Shown: positions 31,301 to 42,113 of the stretch, in pieces
How positions within the stretch are numbered: the stretch's first letter is position 1
Layout of the letters: each line of letters opens with the position of its first letter
Assembly (NCBI GenBank): GCA_033725935.1
Contig: MU867070.1
Span: 124,001-188,000 of the forward strand
DNA from: Cladorrhinum sp. PSN259
Lineage: Eukaryota; Ascomycota; Sordariomycetes; Sordariales; Podosporaceae
Direction of reading: 5' to 3'
DNA length: 64,000 nucleotides
Made by a program: the position numbers and the translations under genes
The notes under the pieces: generated by a model
Told to the model about the DNA's origin: nothing
The model's input: the letters and a program-made list of their open reading frames with translations, nothing else
The model's database searches: none

Positions 31301-34300
31301 GAGAGTCAAAGCAATATCTGCATAGACAGAAGGGGTGCAAAGTGGGATTCCATCAACCTCGTGTCCCTGAACAAGTGGAGCCAAGTCCTTGCGAGCGATA
31401 TCTGCCTCAACCACGATACGGGTCTTGGTGTCCTCGCTGGTCTCTTCAATGACTGAGTGGATCGTTGTGCTTTCCAGTTTCTGGGCATGGATGACCTGAG
31501 GAGGGTCACCTTTTCGAAGCGACCAGTCGTGGACATACTGAATCCAGTAGTTCTTGAGATCCCAGCTGTAGGCTGGAAGGGAGACAACAGAGTGGCTGGT
31601 TCCGAAATTCCGTTGATACTCATTCCAGTTGATGGCAGCTCCGGCATCATATAGACCCTTCAAAGCTGCCCCTAAGACTTCCCATGGTTGCCTGCCCCTA
31701 TGCAGTGATGCAAGGCCCGGAACCTGCTGGCTCAAAGAACTCTTTACCATCCCCAAAACAGCAGGATGAGGACCGAGCTCCAGAACGATGGAAGTATCTG
31801 TCAGAAGACCGTTCCATTGGGCAACAGAAAGTGCCTCCAGCATCTTGACGGGTTGACGGGCATGGTTGGCCAAGTACTGAGGCCCGAACAAGTCTTCCGA
31901 GCTCTTGGAATCCACAACTGTAGCATCCAATGGGCGGATAACGGGAACATTGGGTTTGCCAAAGGCAACTCCAGAAGCCAGCTTAACGTAATCCTCGAGA
32001 ATTGAATCTAGTTGCGACGAGTGGAACGCGAACGGAACCTTGAGCACGGTTGATTTGAGCCCACCGACCGTCAGGGCCTCTTTCAGACTGGCAATATCTT
32101 CATTGGGCCCTGCCAAGACAGTCTCTGTGGGGGAGTTCAGACATGCCGTCTGATAATTCTGCCCTCTTAGAGCTACCTCAACCTGTTGCTCTGATCCCCT
32201 GGCCACAAGCATGGCGTGGGTGTCTCTAGTGCACTTCTGCTCAAGCAAGCGCGCCCTGGAACCGACAAGAAAGATGGTGTCCGTGTCAGAGAGCACCCCG
32301 GCGACGTTCAGCGCAGCATACTCTCCCAAGCTGTGTCCAACAACAGCACTTGGAGGGATACCCCATGATACCCATAGTTTGCTCAGCGCAATCTGGAGGC
32401 AGACACCTGCAAGCTGAACAACTAGAGGTGAAAAGGTGTTGATATCTTGTTTGTCATCAGCCTCAAAGATCTGGAGGATGGATGGAAATCCCAGGTTCTG
32501 TGCAATGCGATCGAGCTGACCAAGTTCAGCTCGCATGAACTCGCATTCTTGGAAAAGTTGCTTGCCCATTCCTGCGTAGAGTGCGCCTTGACCAGTAAAT
32601 GCGAAGATGAGTCGAGGAGAACATTTTGGCCTGGTTACTCCAGTGTTGTTTTCGAGTGCTGCCTCTATCCTTGTAGCTAGGTCTGCGACCGACGAGCAAT
32701 TGAACAAGACTCGGTGTTGATGGTGCATGCGTCGCGCTGTTGTAGTGTATGACAGCTCCCCAAGGGAGACGTCCTTGTTCTCCCTCAGGAACTTGAGCAA
32801 GTTCCTTAGGTTCCCCTGAAGAGAGAGGCCAGTTCTCGCCGTCACAGCGATTGGCCACTGGGCACGCGAGTCGATTCCTCCCTTTGGCTTGATCCTTGGC
32901 GGCGCATCCTCAATGAGCAATGCCGAATTACCACCCGCTGCACTGAAGTTGTTGACAAATACCCGTCTAGGGCCATTCCTCTGGTCCCAGACAGTTGGCT
33001 TCAAAGCTATGTGAACGTTGCGCTCGTCAAGGTCGGTTGGGAACCGGTGATTTATTTTGGTCTTGATTCCGCAATGTGGAACAATGATGTTCTTACGCAT
33101 CATCTGCAACACCTTGATGACGCTCGAGACTCCTGATGCAGCTTCACCATGGCCGATATTTGCTTTTGCTGACCCGATGAAAAGGGGTTCATGGCTCGCA
33201 CGGGCGCGCTTGCGTTCAGATTTGGGAGGCGCGAAGGTATCCAAGACACTGAGCATTTCGGTTGCGTCGCCGGCCTGCGTTCCTGTACCGTGCATCTCGA
33301 TATAACTGACAGTATTCGAAGTCACCCCACTCTCATTGAGGATTTTGCTAAAGATGGCTCGTTGAGCTCCTGCATGGGGACGGGTAATCGATTCGGACTC
33401 GGCTGAATGATTGGTGTACGCACCCAAGATCACTCCAAAGATGGGGTCTTTGTCGGCCAGGGCGTCGTCCAGGCGCTTAATGATGAGAGTGCCAACACCT
33501 TCTCCACGGCAGTACCCATCAGCACTGTCATCGAATGTCTTACAGTTACCGGTTCGGGAAAGAAAATGGCCTCGGTCCAGCCCAGCCGTGAAATCAGGGT
33601 TGGTCAGGATGTTGGTTCCGCCAGCAATGGCCGTGTCGATATCTCCCATCCAAAGAGCATTGCAGGCCAAGTGGATACCTGCCAAACTGGACGAGCATGC
33701 AGTGTCGACGGCATAACTGGGTCCACTGAACTTGAAGAAGTAGTTGATGCGTCCTGGGATAAAGGCACGATTTCCACCAGGGATAAAGTATGTGTCTATT
33801 TGTTGGGCGCTGTTTGTCTCCATCCAGTCATTGCTGGTGACACCGTAAAAGACTCCAACACGGTCTGGTCTGGTCGACGGGGTCGCATCAGGGACGATAC
33901 CAGCTTGCTCAATGGCCTCATACGCTGTCATGAGGGCCAGTCGCTGGGCAGGGTCGATCTGGGGTGCTTCCCGTGGGGAAATATTGAAGAATCTTGCGTC
34001 GAATGCCTCTGGGCTGTCGAGCCAACAGCCGAATGGGGTTGCGCTGGTGTTTTTCCTTGCCCCTGTAGGGTCTACATGGGTGCCCGCGTTCCAGTGAAGT
34101 GGTGGTACGGGCTTGTGAACATCAAGGCCTCGATACAAGATATCCCAGAATGCTTCGTTGTCCTTGGCGTCTGGAAACCTTCCGGACATGCCGATGATGG
34201 CAAGCTTCGGCTTTTTGGATGTGCTGAGGTCAATGCTGGAGATTGGCGCAAAGGCTGGTCGATCGTGGTAGTCCATTGGAACCAAGTGCCGCAGTACTGT

Positions 34301-35410
34301 CTGTTTAAGAAAGCCGTAGATGGATTGATCTGCATTGGTTCCTACGGGGACGATATTAAAGCGCTCTGGGGCAGTATCGTGAAGAACAACCTGGAGGTCC
34401 TCTAAAATAGAAGGCCATCGAAGTGGATGGAGCAGAGCCTGGTTTACCGCATCTCTCAAGAGAACCGCAAAACTGTTGTCAACGCCGAGTCTCAGTCCGG
34501 TACTTGATAGCAACGGGATCTGCTGAGGATTGTCATAAAGAGCAATACCGGATACAATTCTCTTTGTTTCAAGCTTCGAGTACAGATGCGGCGCGTGATA
34601 CGGACCGTGAATGGGGAGAGTTCTGGTCGTGAGTCCTTTTGACCCGAAAAGGCTTACCAGTTGTGCCAACGATCTTGGTGGTCCGCTTATTGTGATCCCA
34701 TTCGTTGCATAGGCGCTAATGTATGGTCGGTTGGTCAATGGCAAGATCTGCAGCCATCAGAATTGGTTGTCAGTAGAGATAGGGGCGACTGAACGTTCAG
34801 ATTAGCTTACACTTTGTTCGGAGAATGTTTGTACCAAGTCAATAGCATCCGATCCTGCAACCAGTAAGGCCCAGCTTGCATTGATCTCCTGTGACTGATC
34901 CACCCGCTTTGCAACCTCGGTAACAAGCATTCCCGTCCTGAAAGCCGCCACAATGGCATCAACAGCCAAGAAGACCAGCTCAGGTGTGTTCCTGCTGCAG
35001 CTGACGGCGGCGGCTGCAAAAGCTCCGGTACAGAGACCCACGGCTCTTGAGTTGTGCGGCCCATACGGTTCATCTGCTTGGGCAATGAAAGTGCCGATGT
35101 GGTAAAGAGTTGTCAGGGCCATGTCAAGAGCGATACATTGCTGTCTGATCTCGGACTGATCCGGAAGGAGCAAGTCTTCCAGGGAAGTGAAGCGGGGAAG
35201 GCCATCTCGGATTTCGGGTGGTAATGTGTAAAGCTCGGCTCGGATAGCATCATATGCTTTGTTTAAGAGGTCGTGGAGAGGTAGACTTTTCCATTTTTGA
35301 CCAAGTAGAAGCTGCAAGTGTGGTTGAAGGGCGAAGGTTTGGTCTCCAAAGAGGTACAAATTGAGTTTGTTTGCCATGGCTGTATCAGATGTAGTGACTG
35401 GGATCACCAT
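28322..35410 (-). CDS. Non-reducing polyketide synthase, SAT-KS-AT-PT-ACP-ACP-R
   Basis: Three exons (35410-34811, 34747-30563, 30511-28322) give about 2324 aa. Introns are 63 nt (34748-34810) and a stop-free 51 nt (30512-30562). Domains in order: SAT with the GLCTG active-site motif (residues about 1-350); KS from about 381 with DTACSSSLAG (Cys about 551); AT with GHSLGEY; product template with GHEVDG and HPAIIDALTQ; ACP1 with VGIDSLLSL; ACP2 with CGIDSLLSL; and a terminal thioester reductase (VTGTTGSLGSH; YAEAK). No C-methyltransferase is present. Such enzymes load a starter unit, build a poly-beta-keto chain, cyclise it in PT and release it reductively as an aldehyde. The exact product is not predictable. 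The gene diverges from an enoyl-reductase-like gene. Confidence 0.95.
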
Positions 35411-36668
35411 GGAAATCCCAGGTGTGCTGCATCATTGTTCGAGAACGGGCCCATGTTTTGAAGAAAGAGAAACAAGTACCTTTTTATTGTGCACTGTTTC
35501 CTCAAGCTCACCATCATTGTTGTTATGGCTTGTCATCGCATCAGAAGCGTGAGACAAGCCCGTGCCAGATGGACTGTGGTGACGCATTCCAATGGTACAC
35601 ACGGCAACACTCTTGGTCACTATGCTCTGTGCCCTTTCACGCTGTCAGGTCTCAATAAAAGCTTGCAAAGATCTGCACAGATTCTTTGTTCCTGTCGATA
35701 GTTGCCCTGATTCCCGGGCCTTTGGCAAGATGTCGGAGGCTCACATATGATAACCGAAATCATGGCGGACCCACTTAAGTCGAGAATGTCTCCCTTGGAC
35801 CATGATTTCAACGTTTCCTAGCCGTATCGTCGCATTAATATGCGGATGTGAAATAATGCTCACATCAAACCTTGCAGAGCAGAGGTGGTGGTAGTCGGCT
35901 CAATGTTGTTGCTTGGAACTTATTGCACTTCTCTTCACTAGAGTGCGCTTGGAGTCGACAATGATAAATTGGCCTGTGTTGCTCGCCAGCGTATTGCCCG
36001 AGGATAGTTTGTCGCCCAAGGAGCAAATAGCAGGGAGCCAGTCATCGGTTATTGTCGGGTAGCTTCAGTAGTGCAATCGAGGAGCCATCGGCTGCGTACC
36101 TATTATCCTAAAAACCCAGTAAGCAGAGCATCCGCGAGATGTCCCTCTGCCAATACAAAAGATGCTGCGTACTCAACTGTGATGATTCAAGCATCGGGCT
36201 TACCGTATTTTCGAGGTGGTAAAATATGGGGCCAATAATTATCAAGGTTTTGTTCAAAGGATGAGCTTTTGAATTTTGCGAAAGATGATGGGAAATGTGT
36301 AGATTATCGAGACAACTAGAGACTCTGCTTCTGCATAGAGCCTAGGTTGTTGGGTGAGATTGCATATTCCCCGCTGCAGCAATGGCCCACTGCGGGGGGG
36401 TGTCTCGAGAAAAGTCATTTGGGACCGAAACGCGAGTTTCGTTCGTCACAGTCTCTCGTGTCTGCCACAATCTCTTACTTGGATGCAAGCTGCTGCTGCC
36501 ATTGAAGCTGCACCGTGACCCCGCCGTGCAAGCCCGGAAATCCCGGACAGTTTGACAAATACAGAAATGGATTTTTAAGGTTGATATACCTCTAAATGCC
36601 CCCCTCCATGCACAATGTCTTACGCTCTTCCTTGGCGAGATGAGCATTTCCCAGAATCCTAACCGATC
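35411..36668. promoter_or_regulatory. Divergent promoter region, PKS / enoyl-reductase-like gene
   Basis: About 1.26 kb between the two start codons with no supported coding sequence. It should contain the control region shared by the two biosynthetic genes. No operator was identified with confidence. Confidence 0.5.
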
Positions 36669-37790
36669 ATGACCACACACACTGCAGCCTGGATCAAAGC
36701 CAAGAACGGCACCCTTGAGGTTGGCCCTGCCGACACCCCAACTCCTGGCCCAGGAGAATTGTTGGTCAAGATCAGTTTCATTGCTTTCAGCCCGATTGAA
36801 GCCAGGCTTCAGAAGTGAGTACTGGAATAGCTATGATATAACTGATTGTATAGGAGGTTGCTTATGTGCCACTTTGTGCTTTACAGGACTGAAATTGCGG
36901 GACAGCCCCTCTCTTACCCCAACATCCTGGGCTTCTCCTTCGCAGGAACTGTTGAGAAAATCGGCACCGACGTGCAAGTGTTTTCAGTCGGAGACAGCGT
37001 AACCACCCATCGTCCTCATTATAAAGGGAACGACCCAAGGTTCGGTGCCTTCCAGCAGTACGCCCTTGCCGCTGTGGCCACGACTGCCAAGCTGCCGTTC
37101 GACGCGCTTCTCGAGGCAGGAGCTTCTGCAATCCTCAATCTCGCCACCGTTGCGTCTGCTCTGTCTTTCTACTTGGGGCTTGACAGACCCAATCTTGACA
37201 AAAGCTCCATCGTCACGTCTCAAGGCAAGAAGATACTTATCTATGGCGGTTCAAGCTCCTGTGGTGGCCTGGCAGTCACGTATGCCAAAGCCGCCGGTTA
37301 CGACGTTGTCACAACCTCATCACCCAAGAACTACGACTATGTCACTTCTCTAGGAGCCGACGTTGTCATTGATCACAGGCAAAACTCTGACGAAATTGCC
37401 AAGCAGATTCAGGCCCACGGGCCGTATCATCGCATTTGGGACACCATTGGCATTCCGCCCGTTACCAATATTCTCACAAGCTATCTCGCTGCCAACGGTG
37501 GCGGAAGTTATCACACCGTCATTCCCGTCCTTCCAGATCCGAATCAGATCCCAAAAAATGTCCGAGTAGAATTCCAACCATACAGCGCCATCTTCTACAA
37601 CCCGGCAAACGAGGCTTTTAGGAAGTGGTTTTATGACACCTTGGTGCCTCAGGGACTTGCCTCGAGGGTGATCGTTCCGACACCGTCGCAATGGGTAAAG
37701 GGCGGTCTTTCCAGCACGCAGCAGGCACTCGATCTCTTAAGCAGCGGTCAAGTCAGCGGGCACAAGCTTGTTCTGAATCCCTGGGAGTAA
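36669..37790 (+). CDS. Zinc-independent MDR oxidoreductase (trans-enoyl reductase / ToxD-like)
   Basis: Exons 36669-36814 and 36887-37790 give 349 aa. It is an NAD(P)H-dependent medium-chain dehydrogenase/reductase: N-terminal GroES-like fold (TPTPGPGELLVKI, SPIEARL, NILGFSFAGTVEKIG, VFSVGDSV), then a Rossmann domain with the nucleotide loop ILIYGGSSSCGGLAVTYAKA and LGADVVIDHR. The cysteine ligands of zinc alcohol dehydrogenases are missing, as in the ToxD/LovC-type reductases found in polyketide clusters. Position next to the NR-PKS, in divergent orientation, suggests a tailoring role, for example reducing an enone in the released product. An NR-PKS does not need a trans-ER for chain assembly, so action after release is more likely (inference). 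Confidence 0.9.
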
Positions 37791-38522
37791 TAGTTGATAC
37801 ATTAAACTATACATGGCACTTATTATTTTACCTTGCTGAAATGACATCTCCCTCGTGTTTATCACATGCTTTGCTTTCATGGAAGCCTTGATAATTACCT
37901 TAAGTCTCACGTCAACAGTATTCTAGGGAGACAAGACCACTGTCTATGGTCAAGTACCATCACGATGGCGGCATGGCCCTATATCGAAGTGACCACTACC
38001 GGTTAGATAAACAAGTGTGCGATAAGCCGATCTAGTCATATCTTGAGAGGTACTGTACAGGTAATGTCTCGGCGATGCAGGGGTATAAAAACAGGGGGTG
38101 TGATGCAAAGACTCGTATCTCCGTAACCGCGAGAGCGCGAGTTAACGCCGAGTTCCTGTGCATCACGGTGAGACTGCTTATGCGATCAAGGTTGAGAGAC
38201 AGACCAATGAGTTGTCACGTCGATTTTGTGTTGGTCCTAACTGTCATCACATCCAACAACGGTCAGCTTACACTCAATCGCCAGGTAGGCTTGATGCGGC
38301 GCCAACGTTGGAGCCGTTCCGGTCGCCGACATGTACAAAAATCTAAGTTGCGAAGGATAGCAAGAGTCGTTGTGTTGATATTAGTTTAATAGTCAAGTAT
38401 TAATACTCGCCCCTTTCAGCCTGTGATTTCAAGACTCAGCTGCCACAGCAAACCCCTTTGCCACCTCCACCACCTACTCTCTAACATAATTTTGTTTCCC
38501 CTCAGCCTACCCAGTCTCCAAA
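37791..38522. other. Intergenic, ER-like gene to SDR gene
   Basis: About 730 bases. A TATA-like GTATAAAAA lies near 38082. The final 60 bases before the SDR ATG are C/A/T-rich leader. No supported gene. Confidence 0.45.
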
Positions 38523-39326
38523 ATGGCCGCACCCCTCGGCAGATACCTCACCAAGCTCGCGGGCAAGCGCATCCTCGTCATCGGAGGTTCCTCAGGCATC
38601 GGCTTCGGCGTGGCGGACGCAGCAATCCAGCACGGCGCAGCCTCCGTCATCATCTCCTCTTCGTCGTCCTCCAAGATCGACAAGGCCCTCGAGCGGCTTC
38701 GACCCTCGGTCGCACCGAGAAGCAACACGCAGCTCCTCGGCCTCCCTTGCAACCTGGGTTCTCAGGACACCCTCACGGCCGAAGTGGAGAAACTCTTCAG
38801 CTTAGCTGCCAAGGACGGAAAACTGGACCACGTCGTGTTCACGGCCAGCGACCTGCCCGCGCTTGGACCAATCGAGAAGTTCTCTCTCGAGGATATCGTC
38901 AAAGCCGGCACCGTCCGGTTCTTTGCGCCCCTGGTTGTCGGGCAGCAGCTGAGGAAGCATCTGAACGAGACCACGGGTTCATCGTACACCATCACCACGG
39001 GAGGTGCGACGGAACACGTCGGCACGTTGTGGACCGTGATGCAGTCTTACATGCTGGGTGTGCGCGGCATGACGAGAGGGCTAGCGGCTGACTTGGCGCC
39101 TATTCGCGTGAATGCGGTCGCGTTGGGCCCGGTCGATACGGAGATGTGGGCGCAGGCGAAGGAGAGCGGATACTTCTCGGTTGCTGCCGAGAGATTTAGG
39201 AAGAGGATGGTGACGGGCAAGGTTGGGGAGGTCGAGGATGTGGTTGAGGCGTACTTGTATTCCATGAAGGATAAGAATGCCAGCGGGGCCATCATTGAGA
39301 CCCACGGCGGGACTCAGTTGTCTTGA
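38523..39326 (+). CDS. Short-chain dehydrogenase/reductase with atypical active site
   Basis: 267 aa, single exon, ATG in good context (CAAAATGGC). Rossmann cofactor motif ILVIGGSSGIGFGVAD near 18-33 and the usual C-terminal APIRVNAVALGPVDTEMW and HGGTQLS segments identify an SDR. The catalytic Y-x3-K is not intact: the region reads WTVMQSYMLGVRGMTRGLA, with Val where Lys is expected. The Ser position also falls in YTITTGGA. It may be catalytically altered, or may be one of the fungal SDR-like proteins with divergent chemistry. It lies 0.7 kb downstream of the ER-like gene and may be part of the PKS locus, but it could also be an independent gene. Confidence 0.88.
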   Translation: MAAPLGRYLTKLAGKRILVIGGSSGIGFGVADAAIQHGAASVIISSSSSSKIDKALERLRPSVAPRSNTQLLGLPCNLGSQDTLTAEVEKLFSLAAKDGKLDHVVFTASDLPALGPIEKFSLEDIVKAGTVRFFAPLVVGQQLRKHLNETTGSSYTITTGGATEHVGTLWTVMQSYMLGVRGMTRGLAADLAPIRVNAVALGPVDTEMWAQAKESGYFSVAAERFRKRMVTGKVGEVEDVVEAYLYSMKDKNASGAIIETHGGTQLS

Positions 39327-40178
39327 GTGATTTCAAGCCTGCAGTTGAGGGCACGGGTGAGGGCACCAAATAGATAGGGGTAATTTGGTAAGTTTGTTTA
39401 CTTTATACATGACGCTATTCACCCATCTAGACAATCAACCTTGCATGAACGAAACTTTTGGCTGGTGCGTAAGGTTATATCGTATTAGATGCGATGAAGT
39501 GAAAATTGTTTAAGAGATTATTGACCTCTGAGTTGGAATTTCTTTCGAGGTTCGCATAGAGGGAGGGGGCGGACTTGGGAAGCCGGAAGCAGTACGAAAA
39601 TTCCTTGGGGCTGGGGGGGAATAACTTAAGAGGTACATACATAAATCTCGGTTGTCGCTGACATGCACAAAGGTCAAAGCTTTAGATAACACGCAGGGTC
39701 ATGGATTCTTTGTTGGCCAAGATTGGTGATGAACGCTGTGTTGTTGTTGGTTCTCGCGTCCAGTTAAAATTGGTACACAAGTTGCGAGGCCCGAGCTTAT
39801 ATGCATGCTTAGCCCCTTGGACATGGCGGGTATTCGGGCATCAAATTTGGGGCCAACAATGCCACTTGGGCTGCGGGGATGCGTTGTCAGCTCACAGGGG
39901 GGCAATTATTCGACATCCTCGTTCTTCGATAACTGGCAAGCAGGCCTTATGATTATCGATTGGCTGTAATTCAAGTTGAATGATGGGTGAAGCCAACAGA
40001 CTCTGGGATTATACACGCACAGCCCTGAAGATGGATCAATACAAAGGTGCCTGTAACAGAATATAGAAAAAGATGTCTACCCCCAAAAATTTCAGATTAG
40101 AATCGTTACTCTCATCCTCTGATCAACCCGCTCTTCATCATACTGTTATTGTCTTATTTCCTCCCGTTTGTTTTCATC
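39327..40178. other. Intergenic
   Basis: About 850 bases with no supported gene. Short frames at 39510-39692 and 39699-39952 lack motifs. Confidence 0.45.
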
Positions 40179-41409
40179 ATGGCGTCTTTCCTATCCATCA
40201 AATCCCTCCTGGTTACAACTGTCGCCCTCTTTTCCTCAGCTTTTGCCCAGAGTCAGACCGGGCTGATTGATGAGAAACTTGTGAATCTCAAGTCCAAGCA
40301 GATTCTATTCGGTGGGCTTGACGCTCTGGATGATATACCTTCTGGTGGGGGGTTACGAGGGCGTCCTGCTGTACCGTTCACCAAACACGAAGTGCCATGG
40401 GGAACCATTCCAAGCCAGTGTTTGATGTGGGGCCCTATAACAGGGAACTCTTCAATTGGACTCCCAGGCGAACGCTGCAAGGATATATACACCATGGAGG
40501 TCTACCAAGTTGAATACGACGATGTATGTATATCTCAATGTTTATCATTCTGCAAAGGTCCCATCTCTGACCACAGCCAATGGACGCGCTCACAGTGCCC
40601 AGGCCACACCTTCACATTTTGTCGGTGCGCCGATTCACCCATGTCTATCGATGAACTCGGCGACGAACTCTCAAAAATACCCTTCAAGGCGCGCCAGTGG
40701 GTGACGACAGTCTCGGCCGAAGCACACGAGTCCCAGCAACCAAACTCGTGCACCGCAGCCGCCTTCGGGACTCACATATGGATCAACGGCAACTGCAAGG
40801 GCTTCCAGCGGTTATGGTTTCATGAGTTCGGACATGTTCTAGATCGTGCCGTCCTCCAGCGTACCGAGAAGGGGAGCTATTGGTGGTCCGACGAAGCCCG
40901 ATGGAGAAACACAGTCCTAGGCGGAGCCGACTGCCTGCCGTCCAACTACTCGACCAACACTTGGCCTGATAACTTTGCCGAGTTCGTCGCGGTAGCTGCC
41001 TACCATCACCTTGTCAAGGACGTCTACAAGACTTTCCGAGCGAATCTTCTCGAATGCCTCGAGTTTCCCTTGGACCTGACTATCGAGCTGACGCGCGAAC
41101 TCTTTGCTCCCAAGGGAAAGCAAGTTTGCGATGAGGCTGCCCACAGCAACCTGAAAGACCTGACGTACGTCTCTCTCCTTGTTCGGAATGTCTGGTTCGG
41201 GTCATGGAAACTAACCCGATGATATATTTAGATATGTTTGTATGGGCCCGGGAGCTCGTGCCCAAGGCGCCTGCGAAGATGTTCCTGACTGGGAGGGACA
41301 TTCGGCTGATGACACAGAGGAGGATGAGTACATTCCCCAGACAGCACTCGAGACATTTCAGAGTGACATGTCGCATGTTGAGGAGGGTAGCGAGGATGTT
41401 TGCTCATAA
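40179..41409 (+). CDS. Secreted protein with HEFGH zinc-peptidase-like motif (con-13-like?)
   Basis: Exons 40179-41164 and 41232-41409 give 387 aa. The open frame extends to 40149 only through a TTG, so the first ATG is 40179 (MASFLSIKSLL). A signal peptide ends near AFAQ. There are about 15 cysteines. A single HExxH motif (LWFHEFGHVLDRA) lies near residue 212, with downstream acidic candidates in WPDNFAEFVAVAAYHH for a third metal ligand. The tail (exon 2) is acidic and ends in Cys-Ser. I recall Neurospora conidiation-specific protein 13 and its relatives having this shape, but that identification is tentative. Peptidase activity is an inference from the motif only. Confidence 0.82.
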
Positions 41410-42113
41410 AATACTATCTATCCCTTCGATATAAACCGGAGCTAATCCACAAACGACTGTAAAATTCAGCAATGAAACGGAGTCAAAGTATGTACCTTTA
41501 ATTGAAATTGCCCAAGTTTTGTGAAGGTATTAGTAATTAGGATGTAACTTTGGAAGAAAGTATATGATTACCAGTACACATGCAACTTCCTAAAATCTCC
41601 AATGGTACTCGATGAATTCATCAGCAATGTTTTCGTAAAAAAGGGGTTAAGTTTAGGCACCAGCAACCAAAACTGAGAGTCAAGACGGAAAAGACTCAGG
41701 AAGACGTTCCTGAACCACAGTGGCAATGGAGTTCTGGAAAGTCTTGGTCACAATTTCCCCTGAAGCCCTGGTGGATCCGAATGGCAACTCACAGTTTGCG
41801 AGCGGGATGTCGCATTTGTCTTGGCCGAGTCTGCTGTAAATGAGGACTTGACAATTGCGATCAGAATTATGTGGGGCAAGGGGGTGAAGTAACCAGTTGC
41901 CTGGTGACCCCACCCTTCGTTGATTTTCATTGATCCCCAAAACATCAGGCAACAAAATTTCAGCCTAGAAATCAAGACTTCACTCGAAAGGAGAAATCCA
42001 GGTGCTCTTTCTGCTTATATCTAGGTCTGTCCCTTCCCAGGTAAACTTCTGAGTTTGCATTCGTCTCCGAGTCTTAGACAGTTAGTTTCTTAACGATCTG
42101 TTTGTCAATCACC
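41410..42113. other. Intergenic
   Basis: About 700 bases. A minus-strand frame at 41680-41955 (91 aa, three cysteines) is not supported by a start context or by neighbouring exons. No other content recognised. Confidence 0.4.

Noticed and set aside
33407..34405. 332-aa plus-strand frame over the PKS KS domain
   Set aside because: Shadow of the KS-coding strand; the minus strand contains the diagnostic DTACSSSLAG.
41680..41955. 91-aa minus-strand frame that could be a small cysteine protein
   Set aside because: No signal peptide, no convincing upstream exon and no recognised family.
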